A stretch of DNA of 64,000 nucleotides from Sycon ciliatum (taxonomy: Eukaryota > Porifera > Calcarea > Leucosolenida > Sycettidae): positions 12,755,091 to 12,819,090 of the forward strand of contig NC_088646.1 of NCBI RefSeq assembly GCF_964019385.1, in the 5' to 3' direction. This document shows positions 1 through 11,604 of this stretch, in pieces. A model generated the notes under the pieces. The model was not told where the DNA came from. It ran no database searches and saw only the letters and a list, made by a program, of their open reading frames with translations. Both the position numbers and the translations under genes were made by a program. How positions within the stretch are numbered: position 1 is the stretch's first letter; every line of letters begins with the position of its first letter.

Positions 1-337
1 CGGTAACCCTCAAGAGTGTGCAAACTGCCTGCACATGTACTGTCTCAATCCAGTGCAAACGAGGGCATAGTTTCACAGCACATGACAAGGGTCAATAGAC
101 AGGGTGAACAATGATGGAGTGTTTACAAAGTGTGTGCAAACATGTAGGACTAAATGCATGTTGAAGTGTTGTTTATTAGATCTTCTGAGCACCGAAAGTC
201 AATTAACCGCACGCATATCATCTAGAAAATGTGTACAAATGACATCACTATGCTATTGTGCGTTGGGTCCATAGAGCGCACTTAAGGCAGCTTTTTTTTT
301 AAACCGAAAATATTCGTGCTTCTTTCCGGTTACCAAT

Positions 338-1873
338 TCAGATAGGTTCATGAAAACTCCACAGGCTGCATGGCTTTACGACGAACCTTGAAAGCCTGCC
401 AAACTCAGGCGCAGCACACATCGCGGAGCATAGGCCTTCCCTTTCTTGATCAGATTTGTGCCTCGGCCACTGGGAGGTCTGGTTATTGGAAAACATCAGC
501 AAGCCCTCTAGTGCAACAGTCTGGATATTGGGCTTCTCGCCAAGGTAGCGATCCAGCTTCCCAAAGTCACTCTCACAGATTGCGTTTGTCTTCCTCACAG
601 ATACAGTCTCAGCTTTGCAGGCTGGATGGCTGGTGAAATGTGCCACCAGGAAGGTTGTTGCATAGCAGTCAGGTAGAATACAATGCAAAGCCAGCAAACA
701 GTACTTGCTGGATCTCGCATGTCAAGGCATCACTCTGATGTGGCTTGATCAACTTGTTGAGAACAACATCTGTGAGATTTTTGCTGCACTAGGAGACGGT
801 CAAGCATTTCCTTGTAGAATGGGCGTCGAGCCTTGTGGCCGCTCCTCCATCTTCTTCATAAGCTCAGTGTAGATCAAACTCATGTCAAATATGGTCCAGT
901 CTCTGTCCTCCATGACCGCCCACAGTGGTGCGATCACAAGCTTGCAAATGAGCCCAAGAGCTTTGCACCCAGAAATCAGCGCCTAAACACACAAGTCAGC
1001 TTTCACAGCCTTCAAAGTCCGGTTAGTCTCACACTGGACATCCCCAAGGACGGACACCACCACTTCATGTAGATATGCAATACCCGCTCTATTGAAGAAA
1101 ATGACATAGTTTCCGTTGCCACGGAATTCAGAAAATGACATAGTTTCCGTTGCCACGGAATTCATAAAGCGAGGAATTCAGGTTCGAATTCGGAAGGAAA
1201 GATTTGAAATCTGTCATAAAACCAGCTGACTCATCTCCATGCTCCTCAAAAGCTTAGGTGGCCAAATAAACAAGGTGGTTGATGCAGCTATGACTTGGCT
1301 CAAATGCTCCATGAAAGTTAGTGGCACCGATCTTAGCACCTTCAAAATAAGCGTCTGCCCATTTTGTGTCAGGATTGCATTAGATTGGTGAGCTTGGCCA
1401 ACTATAGTACTGGAAACCACAGAGAAAAATGAGTGCTGACACCTGCCTCTGTTGGTCTTCCGAGAGTTCAGTCCCGGACTGAGTCATGTTGCACACTGGG
1501 GAGTATTTCTGATCGGTACTACGGTCCGCCAAAAGATCAAACAATGCATCGGTCGCTCATTGTATTCTTGACATTTGCGAGGATGCGATCACCTGCACTG
1601 GTGCCCCCTTCAGCACATGTAACTGTCGACTTGGACTGCAGTGCCTCGCTCCATGTCCACCATTGCAAGACTGTAAACACACTGCTGGCTTGTACGAATC
1701 TGGAAAGCACCGGACGTGTTGCCATGGTTACTAGTACCGTTGCTGTGGAGTGTCGTATAATGGGATACTCAGCACTCTACTCTCTTGTAGTATACATAAT
1801 TCCAAACTCATGCCTGTTTTGTGTATCAATTTATCCCCTACATGTGTCTCCTACTGATATTCTATGGACGTGA
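338..1873 (-). pseudogene. eroded transposon-derived coding sequence
   Basis: On the minus strand, short open stretches follow one another in order but are broken by stops and frame changes: about 1725-1537, 1420-1214, 1165-983, 980-790 and 697-338. Readable pieces include PLWAVMED, an MSLIYTELMKKMEE stretch, and a C-terminal part with KTNAICESDFGKLDR and EKPNIQTVALEGLLMFSNN. From memory these resemble the C-terminal half of a multicopy transposase-like family common in cnidarian and other invertebrate genomes (motif of the type TNxxSExDFxxLD...KPNxxxxALExxxMxxxNxT). That resemblance is recall and not a search. No intact reading frame spans the region, so it is probably a dead copy. A short direct duplication of about 35 bp (tgacatagtttccgttgcca) occurs at 1102-1155. 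Confidence 0.45.
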
Positions 1874-2299
1874 TGGTGACCAAAGATTTGAAGAGGTGAG
1901 TAGCTGACATATTTTCAATTTTCTGGCAGGCAGTTACCAACGATATGCATTCCTCCGTCAAGATGAATGGTTGATTGCCTGATCTCCTGGGAGTTGGAGA
2001 ATCTCACTGTCTTCACTCTTTGGCACTTCATACACTGCCACGACTCTATGGGCCAATGGCCAATACATCCTAGGTAATTTGTATTTTTAACTTTCTGTTC
2101 TTGACCTAGATAATGGGCTAGTATTCATCAGCACCGAAGGAACAGAAAGGGAAAAAGTATAAGGAATCACCATGACTCAAACCAGGGACCTTCGCTGGCC
2201 TGAAGGCCAGCGATCCACTGAGCTATGGGGTATAATGAGTTATGATGATCACCGGGTATTCTTGCATTTCAACTCGCCTTTTTTGTCATGTTTGCCCAG

Positions 2300-3820
2300 G
2301 CTATCAAGACCATGGATGATGAATGTGAACGAACACGTCGCAGGAGAGAAGAGAGCCAGACAGTAAAGCAGGAACTGCAGCAATCGCTAGCAACGTTGCA
2401 AGGTTTGTGTCCGCTAGTTAAAAGTGGTCATCGTAAAAGCGCCACCCCTCAAACACACACTGTTCACTCGGGAGGTGGCGGGCTAAAAATCATAGACAGC
2501 ATGGAACATATTGGGTAGTTTGGGTGAAAATACGCTGAAGAAATTCACTATTCAGCACGCTTTGCCTTTCCTACTGTGCATTGTCCTTTCCGTATTCGCC
2601 GATAAGGTCCACTGTGTTTGGTTGCCGAGTATCCATACACTTCAAACTACTTGAACCGGGTACCCCGGTACCCCAGTACCCTGGTACTTGATTGTGGGTA
2701 GGGTTTGACTGGTTGCATGGTTTGACTGGTCAGTGCATGGTACTTGACTGGTTGCATGTAGACTAAGTACAAATCTCTTCTTGGTTGCCTTTGTGATGTT
2801 GTGTGTTGTTGCTTAGGCTCATTGGCATCTGGCTGGTCCAGAACGAAGGCTATGGAGCAGGTACGGGTCAGACTTCATAAACTTCTCACTAACCGCTCAG
2901 TGTTCCACTACTGGGACACCGATGTGACGTTATGTGTCCGATGCTTCAATTCTGACTGGCTCAGACACTGAGTGATGTGTGGGTGGGTGTGTTGGGGGGG
3001 GGGGGGGGGGGTATTCTCATGACTGCCATACAGAACTCATGAAAAGCCTGTTGAAACTTCACTTGGCAGATATGTAAGAGAGCATCTCACCCCGCTTAAT
3101 GCACATTGTCATAAGTCTGTCAAGTTAGTACCAAATCAAGTCAACAGGAAAAGCACGAACTCCCACACACGGTGCGGAGCAATCGTCAATTCCTCAACTT
3201 GAGATATTGCCGAAGTCGCTACATCATGCTGTACTGTGATTGTTTGTGCACATGTACTGTCTGAATGCAATCACCATCAGTTCCTGTACGTGCAATGTCG
3301 TCTGTGCTGTACTGTCGTGTGTGCTGTGTATCGTGTGTGCTGTGTATCGTGTGTGCTGTGTATCGTGTGCTGTGTAATGTCGTGTGTGCTGTGTGCTGTG
3401 TATCGTGTGTGCTGTGTATCGTGTGCTGTGTAATGTCGTGTGTGCTGTGTGCTGTGTATCGTGTGTGCTGTGCAGGACTATGCCAGTGGAGATTGGCGTG
3501 TCCTTCAGAACATTGACGAGTTGATGGAAAAGCTTCATAAGCGACACTCAAGGTATGTCCACTGCAGATATCAGCGTTGTCTTAGGTGAAGTACCAATTC
3601 TGCCGGCAAAAAGCAACTTTACTGACCTTCCTGCTTTTTGCATTCAGATGCTTTTACCCTTCACATGTCCATGCGCTCTTGAAGCCGATCCTGAATCCTC
3701 AAACACAGTTTATACACATCCTCGATTGCTAAGTGAAGCCAATACGATAAAACAATGTCTGAGGTCCATTGCTTCATCAAGTTCATGTGATCCCAGACGT
3801 TAAGCATATCTGCTCATTGC

Positions 3821-3865
<45 letters not shown>

Positions 3866-4079
3866 GCTCGTATGCATGTGTGTATGTGTGTATATCCGCC
3901 TGTCTGTCCATCCAACTCTGTGTGTGTGTGTGTGTGTGTGTATGCTGATGCGTATGCCCGTGCATGTGTTGGATTGAACGTTTCTGCATGCGCAACATCA
4001 CAGCATCAAACAAATCGAAACCCAGCTGGAGTTGGAGCTAAAGCAGCTCGGTCGCGTGAAGGAATCTGTTCACCTATGA
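2300..4079 (+). CDS. coiled-coil protein, C-terminal four exons (unidentified)
   Basis: Four exons with good splice sites and consistent phases: 2300-2402 (out phase 1), 2817-2860 (phase 0), 3476-3552 (phase 2) and 4004-4079 ending in TGA. Together they encode about 99 residues, mostly charged amphipathic helix: it begins AIKTMDDECERTRRRREES, includes WRVLQNIDELMEKLHKRH, and ends with IKQIETQLELELKQL and KESVHL. The heptad-like spacing of Leu/Ile with Glu/Lys/Arg suggests a coiled coil. No catalytic motif is visible and I do not recognise the family; a cytoskeletal or centrosomal protein would fit but is a guess. The 5' exons are missing: they lie either before the window or hidden in 1.9-2.3 kb. 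The third exon's acceptor abuts a GT-rich minisatellite. Phase agreement across three junctions is the main support. Confidence 0.6.
3303..3470. repeat. minisatellite, GTGTGCTGTGTATC-type units
   Basis: About eleven imperfect units built from gtgtgctgtgtatc and a longer variant containing taatgtc. The array runs directly into the tgtgctgtgcag acceptor of the coiled-coil gene's third exon, so the repeat supplies the pyrimidine/GT-rich context of a working 3' splice site. A run of 18 G residues lies upstream at 2994-3011 in the preceding part of the same intron. Confidence 0.85.
3822..3960. repeat. GT microsatellite cluster
   Basis: Interrupted (GT)n tracts at about 3822-3854, 3860-3890 and 3919-3940, inside the last intron of the coiled-coil gene. 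Long apparent reading frames here (CVCV / HTHT) are products of the dinucleotide repeat. Confidence 0.9.
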
Positions 4080-4860
4080 TGGCAGTCCACACCCAAGCCT
4101 GCTACTGCTGTTGCTGTTGTTATGGCAAGCTGCTCACCAGACACGCAAAAATCATGTGACTGCCTACTCTTGTTACTTGAGATTAGTATAAGCCTCCTGT
4201 CGTAAGTACCTCCAGCCCAGATCACACAGCAGCAAGACGAACTAAGTACAGCTGCTGCAGCAGCTCTCCTGTCTTTCTGATCTTTTTCCGCTTGCAGACT
4301 TGAAAACACAATACACCCAGCAACAAGTAATTCTATTTTGACACGTAATGTTTTATTGAAGAGATTATCATCTGAGTAAAATGAGTACACACTAGAGAAA
4401 AGACATGCACATAGCACAACATGTATTCAGAAGCAGTTATTATTGAGAATGATGACAGTGGCTATGCTTATCTTGTCAAGAAAAATTATATCAAAACTTT
4501 TCGATTAAAAACAAAAAGCGAAAATCAACCGAGATTCACGGTGCAGCAGGTGTATGAGACAATGCCAGTCTGTACACAGTGTACGGTGAGCCGAATGCCC
4601 TGACCGGCATTTCCCCAGCATGGCCGGGAATGGTGGTGGTAGTGGTGGAGCCGGGCAGAGATGGTGATGGTCACGATAATGGACACCAGGGAGAATCTCG
4701 GCGAACAAAAGGCAGCGAATCACAAGGGCAGTGTGGCCTTGCTGCAGACCAGGCTTGGATTCGGGCTGCCAAACAGCGCAAGCACTATCTTTACAGCTAG
4801 CATGTGACTGCAGTTGCCTCAATTGGCCGGGTCAACGGACGATATAATTATTATTCCATG
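4080..4860. other. no supported gene
   Basis: This follows the stop codon of the coiled-coil gene. Short open frames exist on both strands (for example 4505-4822 minus) but none has splice or composition support. The complement of AATAAA at 4351-4356 could be a polyadenylation signal for a minus-strand transcript, but no minus-strand coding sequence could be tied to it. Confidence 0.5.
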
Positions 4861-5030
4861 AAGTGTTTTACTCCGAGTTTCGTGCACTAAGCGATCATCA
4901 GAAAACAGTGTGTTTTCATCACCAGAAAACAGTGTGTTTTCATCATTAGAAAACAGTGTGTTTTCATCATCAGAAAACAGTGTGTTTTCTGATGATCGCT
5001 TAGTGCGTGAAACTCGAAGTGAAAAACACT
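4861..5030. mobile_element. short foldback (MITE-like) element with internal tandem repeats
   Basis: The left arm (from about 4861, including cgagtttcgtgcactaagcg then atcatcagaaaac) is repeated in reverse complement at the right arm ending near 5030, with only a few mismatches. Between the arms the unit agaaaacagtgtgttttcatc occurs about four times. The unit itself is nearly palindromic (aaaacagtgtgtttt), so the whole 170 bp can fold into one long hairpin. No coding capacity. Confidence 0.75.
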
Positions 5031-5436
5031 TTTTTCATCCTCTTATTCTTGTTTGAACTAGCTCTGCCTTTCGGTATTGAGCATTCTATCGGACAGCCTG
5101 GAACCTCTCTGTTTTATTCCATGATACGTACACATACTGTGATATTGTCAATTCAATCCTTACTGCCACGGCTATGTACCAGTTTCTTCAAGTGGTTGGG
5201 CCAACGAACAGTATTATATTCCATGATACCGGGGCGTACACATAAACCAGTTTTTACTGTACTGCAAGATGGTCATCTCCACTAACGATCCGTACTGCCA
5301 CAGCTATGCACCGTAATGCAAAGAGAAAAAGTAGATCATTGGAAGGAAAATGGGAAAGAGCAGAATTGAAGATATCTGCTGCTGCTCTTTTTGGATTAGG
5401 AGCAAACCAACACTGTACGTAGACCAGGTAACACCA

Positions 5437-5541
5437 AACACCCTGGCATGTGCACAAACACCCTGGCATGTGCACAAACACCCTGGCATGTGCACAAACA
5501 CCCTGGCATGTGCACAAACACCCTGGCATGTGCACAAACAC
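5437..5541. repeat. 20-bp tandem repeat, five copies
   Basis: Five identical head-to-tail copies of aaacaccctggcatgtgcac with no spacers, followed by a CA-rich stretch to about 5580. The open frames across it (repeated CAQTPWHVHKHPGM on plus, CQGVCAHARVFVHMPG on minus) are repeat artefacts. Confidence 0.9.
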
Positions 5542-5937
5542 ACATACACATACGCACAAACTAACACACACACACACGCACAGAGGAAAACTCATGTCAT
5601 GACTTGGCAGACCTATCTTAGTTATCTTCAGCATACATGTAGTTGAAAAGCCACTTTGAAATTTGACTTCTATCCTTCTCATATGCACTGCAACTACTCG
5701 TGCACACAAGCACGGTGCACGGCACTACATATAGGGCTAGCTGGAATAGCTAGTAGTATTAGCATGGCACAAACATGCATACAAGTATTACATAACACAG
5801 ATAAAGACAAGAGGCACGTAAACACAGTTGACGATCCAGAACCTTTGCTCGGAGAGCCTGAGATGACATACTCCATTGCCCCACTGCTCTCCACTCCAGC
5901 TGCTCTGGGGTATTTCATCTCACCTGCACCATATGGG

Positions 5938-5938
<1 letters not shown>

Positions 5939-6012
<74 letters not shown>
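5939..6012. repeat. (CA)n microsatellite
   Basis: Uninterrupted CA dinucleotide repeat of roughly 36 units. The rest of 5542-7050 contains only short, unsupported open frames on both strands and an A-rich stretch near 6330-6350. Confidence 0.95.
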
Positions 6013-6016
<4 letters not shown>

Positions 6017-7053
6017 AAGCACAAAAGAATAGTACAAGGTTATGTATGCCATGATGTAGTAGTGCATTGGGTATTGAGAGCTTGACACATGAAGTGGCGA
6101 GTAACTTTCGTGACTGTAGTGTGCATGTGGACCAGTTTAATTAGTATTATTATAAAAGATTGCTCTCCATCTCCAATGACCAAATGGTACCGTTTACACA
6201 TACAATTGTTTTCATTTTTGGTGTTGTTCTAAAAACTTCTAATCATTCGCCATGCCACTGTCAATTGTATTCTGTTTGCCCGTAAAAGAGACCATTACTT
6301 AGTATGGCATGAGTCTTCATGCAGTAAAAAAAACAAAACAAAAACAAAAAAACCTCCAATGACCGGCATGCAATGTTCAACAGATCACGAAAAGCAAAGT
6401 CATGCAGGTTGCCGGTCCTGACGAAAAGCCTCCAAGAAAGCACCACTCCCCGCTAGCCGCTGACAGTGTTTCGGGGAATTCACTCCTCATCAGTTGAGCT
6501 TGAGTAGGGCTAAACTAAAGCCTAAAGGCTAATGAAATTTATGCTCCGACTCCCGGCGAGAGCACTGCCGTGCGTCTGTAGTGCTCTCCAAGCCAAAAGT
6601 TGCAAAACATCAGTACTACACTAGCACTAGGTCTAGGGATACCAACCTAGTGACGCTCCGTTTCCTGCGCGACAAACATCTCGGGAGCATCAGGCAGCAG
6701 CTAGCGGGACTCCGGAGTCAGTGTCACACATGGAGTTGTGAATGCAGACGCTGAGGATCGTTGACCGTGCACAACGCTGACACATCGGATCCGATCATCT
6801 ACAAGTTTTGGTCGCACGCCCGCGCGGGGAACAGAGAATCTGAGTCTTCATGATCTTTGGTTCTGGTTGCTTGCAGGGTGTTCCATAAAATACAAGGCAC
6901 TGAATCGCACGGAAAGAGCTACTATAAAGACTTAGTATAAACTAATAGAAAACTTAGAAAATACTTAGAAAACCAACAAGATCAAAAAAAAAGAGAGCTG
7001 ACTAATAAATAACTAAAGCAGAAGAGCGACTGTTTTCAACCACAACTGTCATC

Positions 7054-7380
7054 ATGGCGCTCCAACATTTTGATCTGGAACTGGGAGAAAAGAAAACCCT
7101 TTGTTGAACGATATTGGCGATGAGAATGAGAAGAGGCTGAAACTTGTATTGCGGAGTCGCTCGCGAAGGAGATCTTGGACGAGCCGGATGAGCCTCAGAC
7201 AAAGCGTGCAATGCTCAGGAACCTGCAGGAACCGCGCGATTTGCCGAGGTTTCCGATAAAGACCTGGGAAAAATCCGCAGGAACAGAATGCCCGATGCCC
7301 AGTCGACAATGATTATGTCCATGGCCACAACGAGAAAAAAGGCACCATGGACTACCAGAAAACAATCACACAACACAATG
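7054..7380 (+). pseudogene. frameshifted relic, possibly ZMYM/Crypton-like N-terminus
   Basis: An apparent start (MALQHFDLELGEKKT from 7054) is followed by coding-like segments that change frame: KEILDEPDEPQTKRAMLRN, then RFAEVSDKDLGKIRRNRMPD and AQSTMIMSMATTRKK. The RFAEVSDxDL...I segment resembles the opening of the zinc-finger-MYM-like / Crypton-derived proteins that are multicopy in many invertebrates; this is recall only. Stops and frame changes indicate it is not functional. It could alternatively be an unrelated decayed gene. Confidence 0.3.
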
Positions 7381-7499
7381 CATGTGCAGCATGTCATACT
7401 GGTGTGCATTGTATATCTTTGCAAATTTGGCTTGGGTGCATGCACACGGGAAACACGTTCCGGTCACTCAGAGTCATACTCGTAGATCTACTCGGTCAG

Positions 7500-10400
7500 T
7501 ACCGCTGTTCATCCAGCCCTTGCCGCTATCAGTATCGCGGTGTGGGCTGGGTTCCGCGGTACTGCACTCGTGCAGGAACAGACGTGATTGTACTTTTTGG
7601 CTGCTCCAATCCGAGGCCCCGAGAGTCGCGCGTATATAGTCGAGGGGGATTCGAGGGAGACGAAAGAGACGCAAAAGATCTCGACGACAAGCCGAAGGTC
7701 CAAAGGTCGTCACCATGGTCACACAGCCTCCAGCATCCCTACGTGCAGTACAACTACAAGACCGATCCCAGTGCCAGTGCCAGTGCCAGTCGACTAGTCG
7801 TCATCAAGCAGCTGCACATGAACGGTAGGTCACAAAATCAGCCAATCAGCGTGCAGCTCGTGTTTTGAACTGTGCTAACAGCGCATGCTCGATAACGCCA
7901 TCTTCCCAATCAATCTTCCTCCTTCTTTTCGTCTTCCTGCTTCTGGATGTAAGTAATGGCTGCTTGGTTCGTTTCGCTTTGTGGCTTCGCGTTGTTCCTC
8001 TTTTGTTTGTGTTGTCCCCTCTCAAAGCTGCTGTCAGTCTCGTGACGCACAATGAAGGTGTAGAGAACCAGCCATGCCTTATCAGACGCCTGGATAGCGA
8101 GCAGTCCGTTCCTCCAACAAACACGAAACGTAAGGTCGTTTTCAAAAAAATGTGCTCTGCTTGAGCCCGAATTGTCGTAGGAAAGTGACAGCGAAGGAAG
8201 TGTAATTCCAAACCCATCTCTAGCATGAACTCAGGACTATTATTTTTTGTCTTGTCGCCTGGATTTCTTGTGATTGAAATGCTCGGTAATGAGGTTGTGT
8301 CCTTTGCCAGATAAAGGTAGTTTCGTGTTTGCTAATTGCTTGTAACAGTTAGACCTGCTTAGCATGTCTTGCCGATTCTGTACATGAGACCAGGTAGTGA
8401 GGGATCCTCTGCAGGACAATTAGGAGACTGCTTTCTTTCATTTCTGCAAGTTTCTGCTTCAGCTTCCGGATCTGGCACAAAGTTAGTTACTTCCCGGCAA
8501 GATTCGTGCTCGACGGCCTTGAACATTCTCTGCTGGCCATATTATAAGCTCATTATAAACAGCATATTTGCCTGCACAAGTCGCTTCACGAGTATATAAA
8601 TCAATGATCATTTTCACTGTTAGGAGATCCCACCGATAGGCTATGCCTTTGGGAAATTAAATAATAATAAAAAAATTAAAGGGGAAGTTAAGGCAAAAAT
8701 TAAAATTTCACCAGTTGTAGTCTTCGGTGTGCTGAGTCGAATGGTCTTGGTCCGAGGAAGCTGAGACGCTCCCTTCCTACTTGAATCCCAATCGAACTCG
8801 CGCATTTCCACCGAAACTGGGTGACTGCGCCCTACTAGATGGGGATTTGTATGCAAAATGTCACTAAAAGCGCCATTTCGTTCTTATAAAAGCACGGATG
8901 ACCGCGATTGGCCCATATGTTGTAGTCTTTTGGACGCTGAGTCGACTGGTTTTGGTCCGAAAAGGCTGCGATGCAGCGTTCCTCCTTTAATCCCAATCGA
9001 ACATGGTTGAAGAAGCGGTCACGTGGTCCTGGGGGCCCGAATCACCTGGTCACCACGCCAGCAGGTGACAACTTTCACACCAAGGTTCAACTCGAGTTCA
9101 ACTCAAGTGACAGGACTGCACCCAAAAAAGGTCAAACAGGCTAGTAAGTTGTACCCTGCAGGCACGGTGACCAGGTGACTGGTGTACGCAGGAGCACGTG
9201 ACCGCTTCTTCAACCATGTTCGATTGGGAATAAAGGAGGAACGCCGCATCGCAGCCTTTTCGGACCAAAACCAGTCGACTCAGCGTCCAAAAGACTACAA
9301 CATATGGGCCAATGGCGGTCATCCGTGCTTTTATAAGAACGAAATGGCGCTTTTAGTGACATTTTGCATACAAATCCCCATCTAGTAGGGCGCAGTCACC
9401 CAGTTTCGGTGGAAGTGCGCGAGTTCGATTGGGATTCAAGTAGGAAGGGAGCGTCTCAGCTTCCTCGGACCACGACCATTCGACTCAGCACCCCGAAGAC
9501 TACAACTGGTGAAATTTTAATTTTTGCCTTAACTTCCCCTTTAAAAAAATAAGGCTACCCACCGCACGTACAACTCGCGCACGTGCACATGGTCGTTGTT
9601 TAGGCAAGGCCTAAGGGTCCTGAGCGGTGCTGATATTGTGGTTGAGTTGATCTTCACCCGTATCCCTACGCTTCCTTATATTTCCCAATCTCTTCCCAAT
9701 GCAATCTTATCAATTTGTGCTCAGGTTTCATGAGGAAGTTCATTCATGGTGAAGGCGGCAGTATAAACATATTCGCTGCTTCCCTGCTTCGTGATTTGGC
9801 AGGAATATCGTTCTGCTACATGTGATGCAGTAAGATGTTCGGTGTCCCGGGAAGATGTGTACCTTGCGAACCGAAGTGGACGCCTACAACTCCTACTATA
9901 TTGTGCAGCCGCTCTTTCACCACTCTTCATCTGGTGCAACGAGTCGTGTGTCCGAGGTCAGCGAGTGGTGGCCAGTCAGTTCGATCGTCACGCCAGGAGG
10001 CGCGGATATGCAAGGTACGTTTGAGAAGCGATTAAATTTACCAGTAGTTGTGCTGTGTTGGTGTGTAACTAGCAGCCAGAGTAGACGCCGCGTAGATCTA
10101 CTCGTATCCGGAAACAGTCAACTAGTCGCTACTATTCTGATGCGGACTGGGTCAATGGCTGTGGTAAATTTGTCTTCACCAGTGTGTTTATGGCCTTATC
10201 ATTTTATGAGTTCGTTAGTTTTCATGATTTGCCTTCTCTTTTGTTCACTTTTCTTCTGTTCGCGAGTGCGTGAAGACTCTTCTACCACACCGGCCCGCAT
10301 CAGTCAAGTAGCACATCGCGCGTAACTAACTTTGAAGCAGCCTACATCTTTGTTTTGACAGCGGAATACGCGAGCAAAACGCTGCGATTCCGGGGCTCAT

Positions 10401-10759
10401 TTGGGCCACGTTTTCTTTGAACACTTCACTTTGTGCGGTCGGAAAGTAGTTCCCAGGTGTGCATTTTTAGTGCATCAACACAGTCATACTCATCGACACA
10501 CAGTCACACTTATGGCAGTTATGCTGTTAGCAGTGTGTGTATCAAGCTTTGTGGGGCTTTTGCTGTTTGTGGCGCGACATGTATGCGGTGTTGAGTGCAT
10601 GTGAGTGAATTTTGTGCAGATTATCCGTTACTTCTTCCTGCTGCCACAAACTTACGACCATTCCGAGCACACTCCGCTATCCAGAATGCAGCTGCTGGTC
10701 GCCCGTCTTCTTCATCATGCAGCGAACTGAACGCCACCATCCTATGAAAATGTGGTAAC
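7500..10759 (+). CDS. unrecognised multi-exon gene A (reconstructed)
   Basis: Four exons joined by phase-1 junctions throughout: 7500-7824, 8028-8129, 9835-10014 and 10620-10759 (stop TAA at 10757-10759). The translation carries YRCSSSPCRYQYRGVGW near its beginning, HPYVQYNYKTDPSASASAS, EVSEWWPVSSIVTPGGADMQ and ends NATIPMKMW. A repeat of symmetrical phase-1 exons is typical of extracellular or membrane proteins, but I see no recognised domain and no definite start; 5' exons are probably missing or overlap the 7.1-kb relic. Exon 3 has a pyrimidine-poor acceptor and an alternative frame is also open across exons 3 and 4, so the model is tentative. The second intron hosts the 869-bp foldback element. 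Confidence 0.33.
8676..9544. mobile_element. foldback element with ~385-bp terminal inverted repeats
   Basis: The left arm (8676-9060) reappears as its reverse complement at 9161-9544. The arms run from ttaaaggggaagttaaggca inward to cacctggtcacc, with few mismatches over about 385 bp, leaving a loop of only about 100 bp. The arms contain no intact transposase; short frames such as those with HLVGRSHPVSVE occur once per arm in mirrored positions. A-rich flanks on both sides (ataataataaaaaaa on the left, aaaaaataagg on the right) could hide a short A-rich target duplication. High arm identity indicates a young insertion or ongoing gene conversion between arms. Confidence 0.92.
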
Positions 10760-11045
10760 CTTTATTTTTCGGCCATTGCAATTCTATTGTCAACAAACAG
10801 GAGTACTACTGAAAACATTTAATTTTACATGTGCATGTACACTGTAAGCTGTGTGTTCTAATGGATGGTGGTAGTTGCTTTATATAAGAGTGCACTGATT
10901 ATGGTGGCTCACTCTGAGGTCGTAAAGTGTACTAGAAATCCACAATACTCAATTCTCCGAGTACAGCCTCCTGTATGCCATGTGAGGCAATGAAGTCTCT
11001 CTTTCGTTTTGTTTCTGAGACGTTTGTGCGTTGTTTGGTGTGTGT

Positions 11046-11079
<34 letters not shown>

Positions 11080-11269
11080 CTACATGCAAATGTTCATGCC
11101 ATGTTTGTTCTGTATATGCATTGCATTTTGCACGTGATGTGTGTGTGTATGTGGTTTCCCCCTTTTCTTCTCCCTCCTCTACAGGACTCTCATCTGTCAA
11201 CTTATAATTTCGTTTTGCCCCTGAATGACTGTTGTGGCATAGGACATTTGTGACGAGCCGTCCTTGCCA

Positions 11270-11450
11270 GTCCATAGTTTTTTTTAACAGCCTTTGGGCA
11301 CTGGAAGTCCTCAAAACGGGTTGACATAAAACGACAGGTGTTCTGTTCAGCCCACGGGATTGGGTGTGGATGGGGTATGGGCATTGCTGGTGATGGCAGG
11401 CTGGGTCGACTCCTTGACTTGGCTGATCAAGGATATCATGCTCCACAAGG
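11270..11450 (-). repeat. dispersed repeat copy (minus orientation)
   Basis: The reverse complement of this stretch (ccaagtcaaggagtcgaccc, cctgccatcaccagcaat, gggctgaacagaacacctgt) matches, in the same order and with scattered differences, the plus strand at about 14310-14480. It is therefore a family of dispersed repeat present at least twice here in opposite orientations. Any peptide read from it (PSQG..ACHxQQ) is shared by both copies and may be a transposon remnant. Confidence 0.7.
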
Positions 11451-11604
11451 AGGCATGATATTCATCGAAACTCCCGTGATTTCTTCTCGGGTCAAGCTTC
11501 AATTTTAACATGCTTGACGTACCTGTACTTTGCAGCTGTACATGTTTGTATTCCAACCCGGATCAAGCACTCTAGTAAGGCCAACAGTGGTTTCTAAGAA
11601 ACAG

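Noticed and set aside
5437-5541. Regular 20-bp repeats that could suggest a CRISPR array
   Set aside because: Copies are directly adjacent without spacers and the window is eukaryotic; the 19-bp repeats at 20497 are rejected for the same reason.
7880-7949. Exon between gctaacag and gtaagt with a hydrophobic frame
   Set aside because: In the phase required by the neighbouring exons of gene A it contains a stop (CGA TAA); the exon at 8028 fits instead.
8641-9552. Two ~65-codon frames with HLVGRSHPVSVE
   Set aside because: They are mirror images in the two arms of the foldback element, with no start context or extension.
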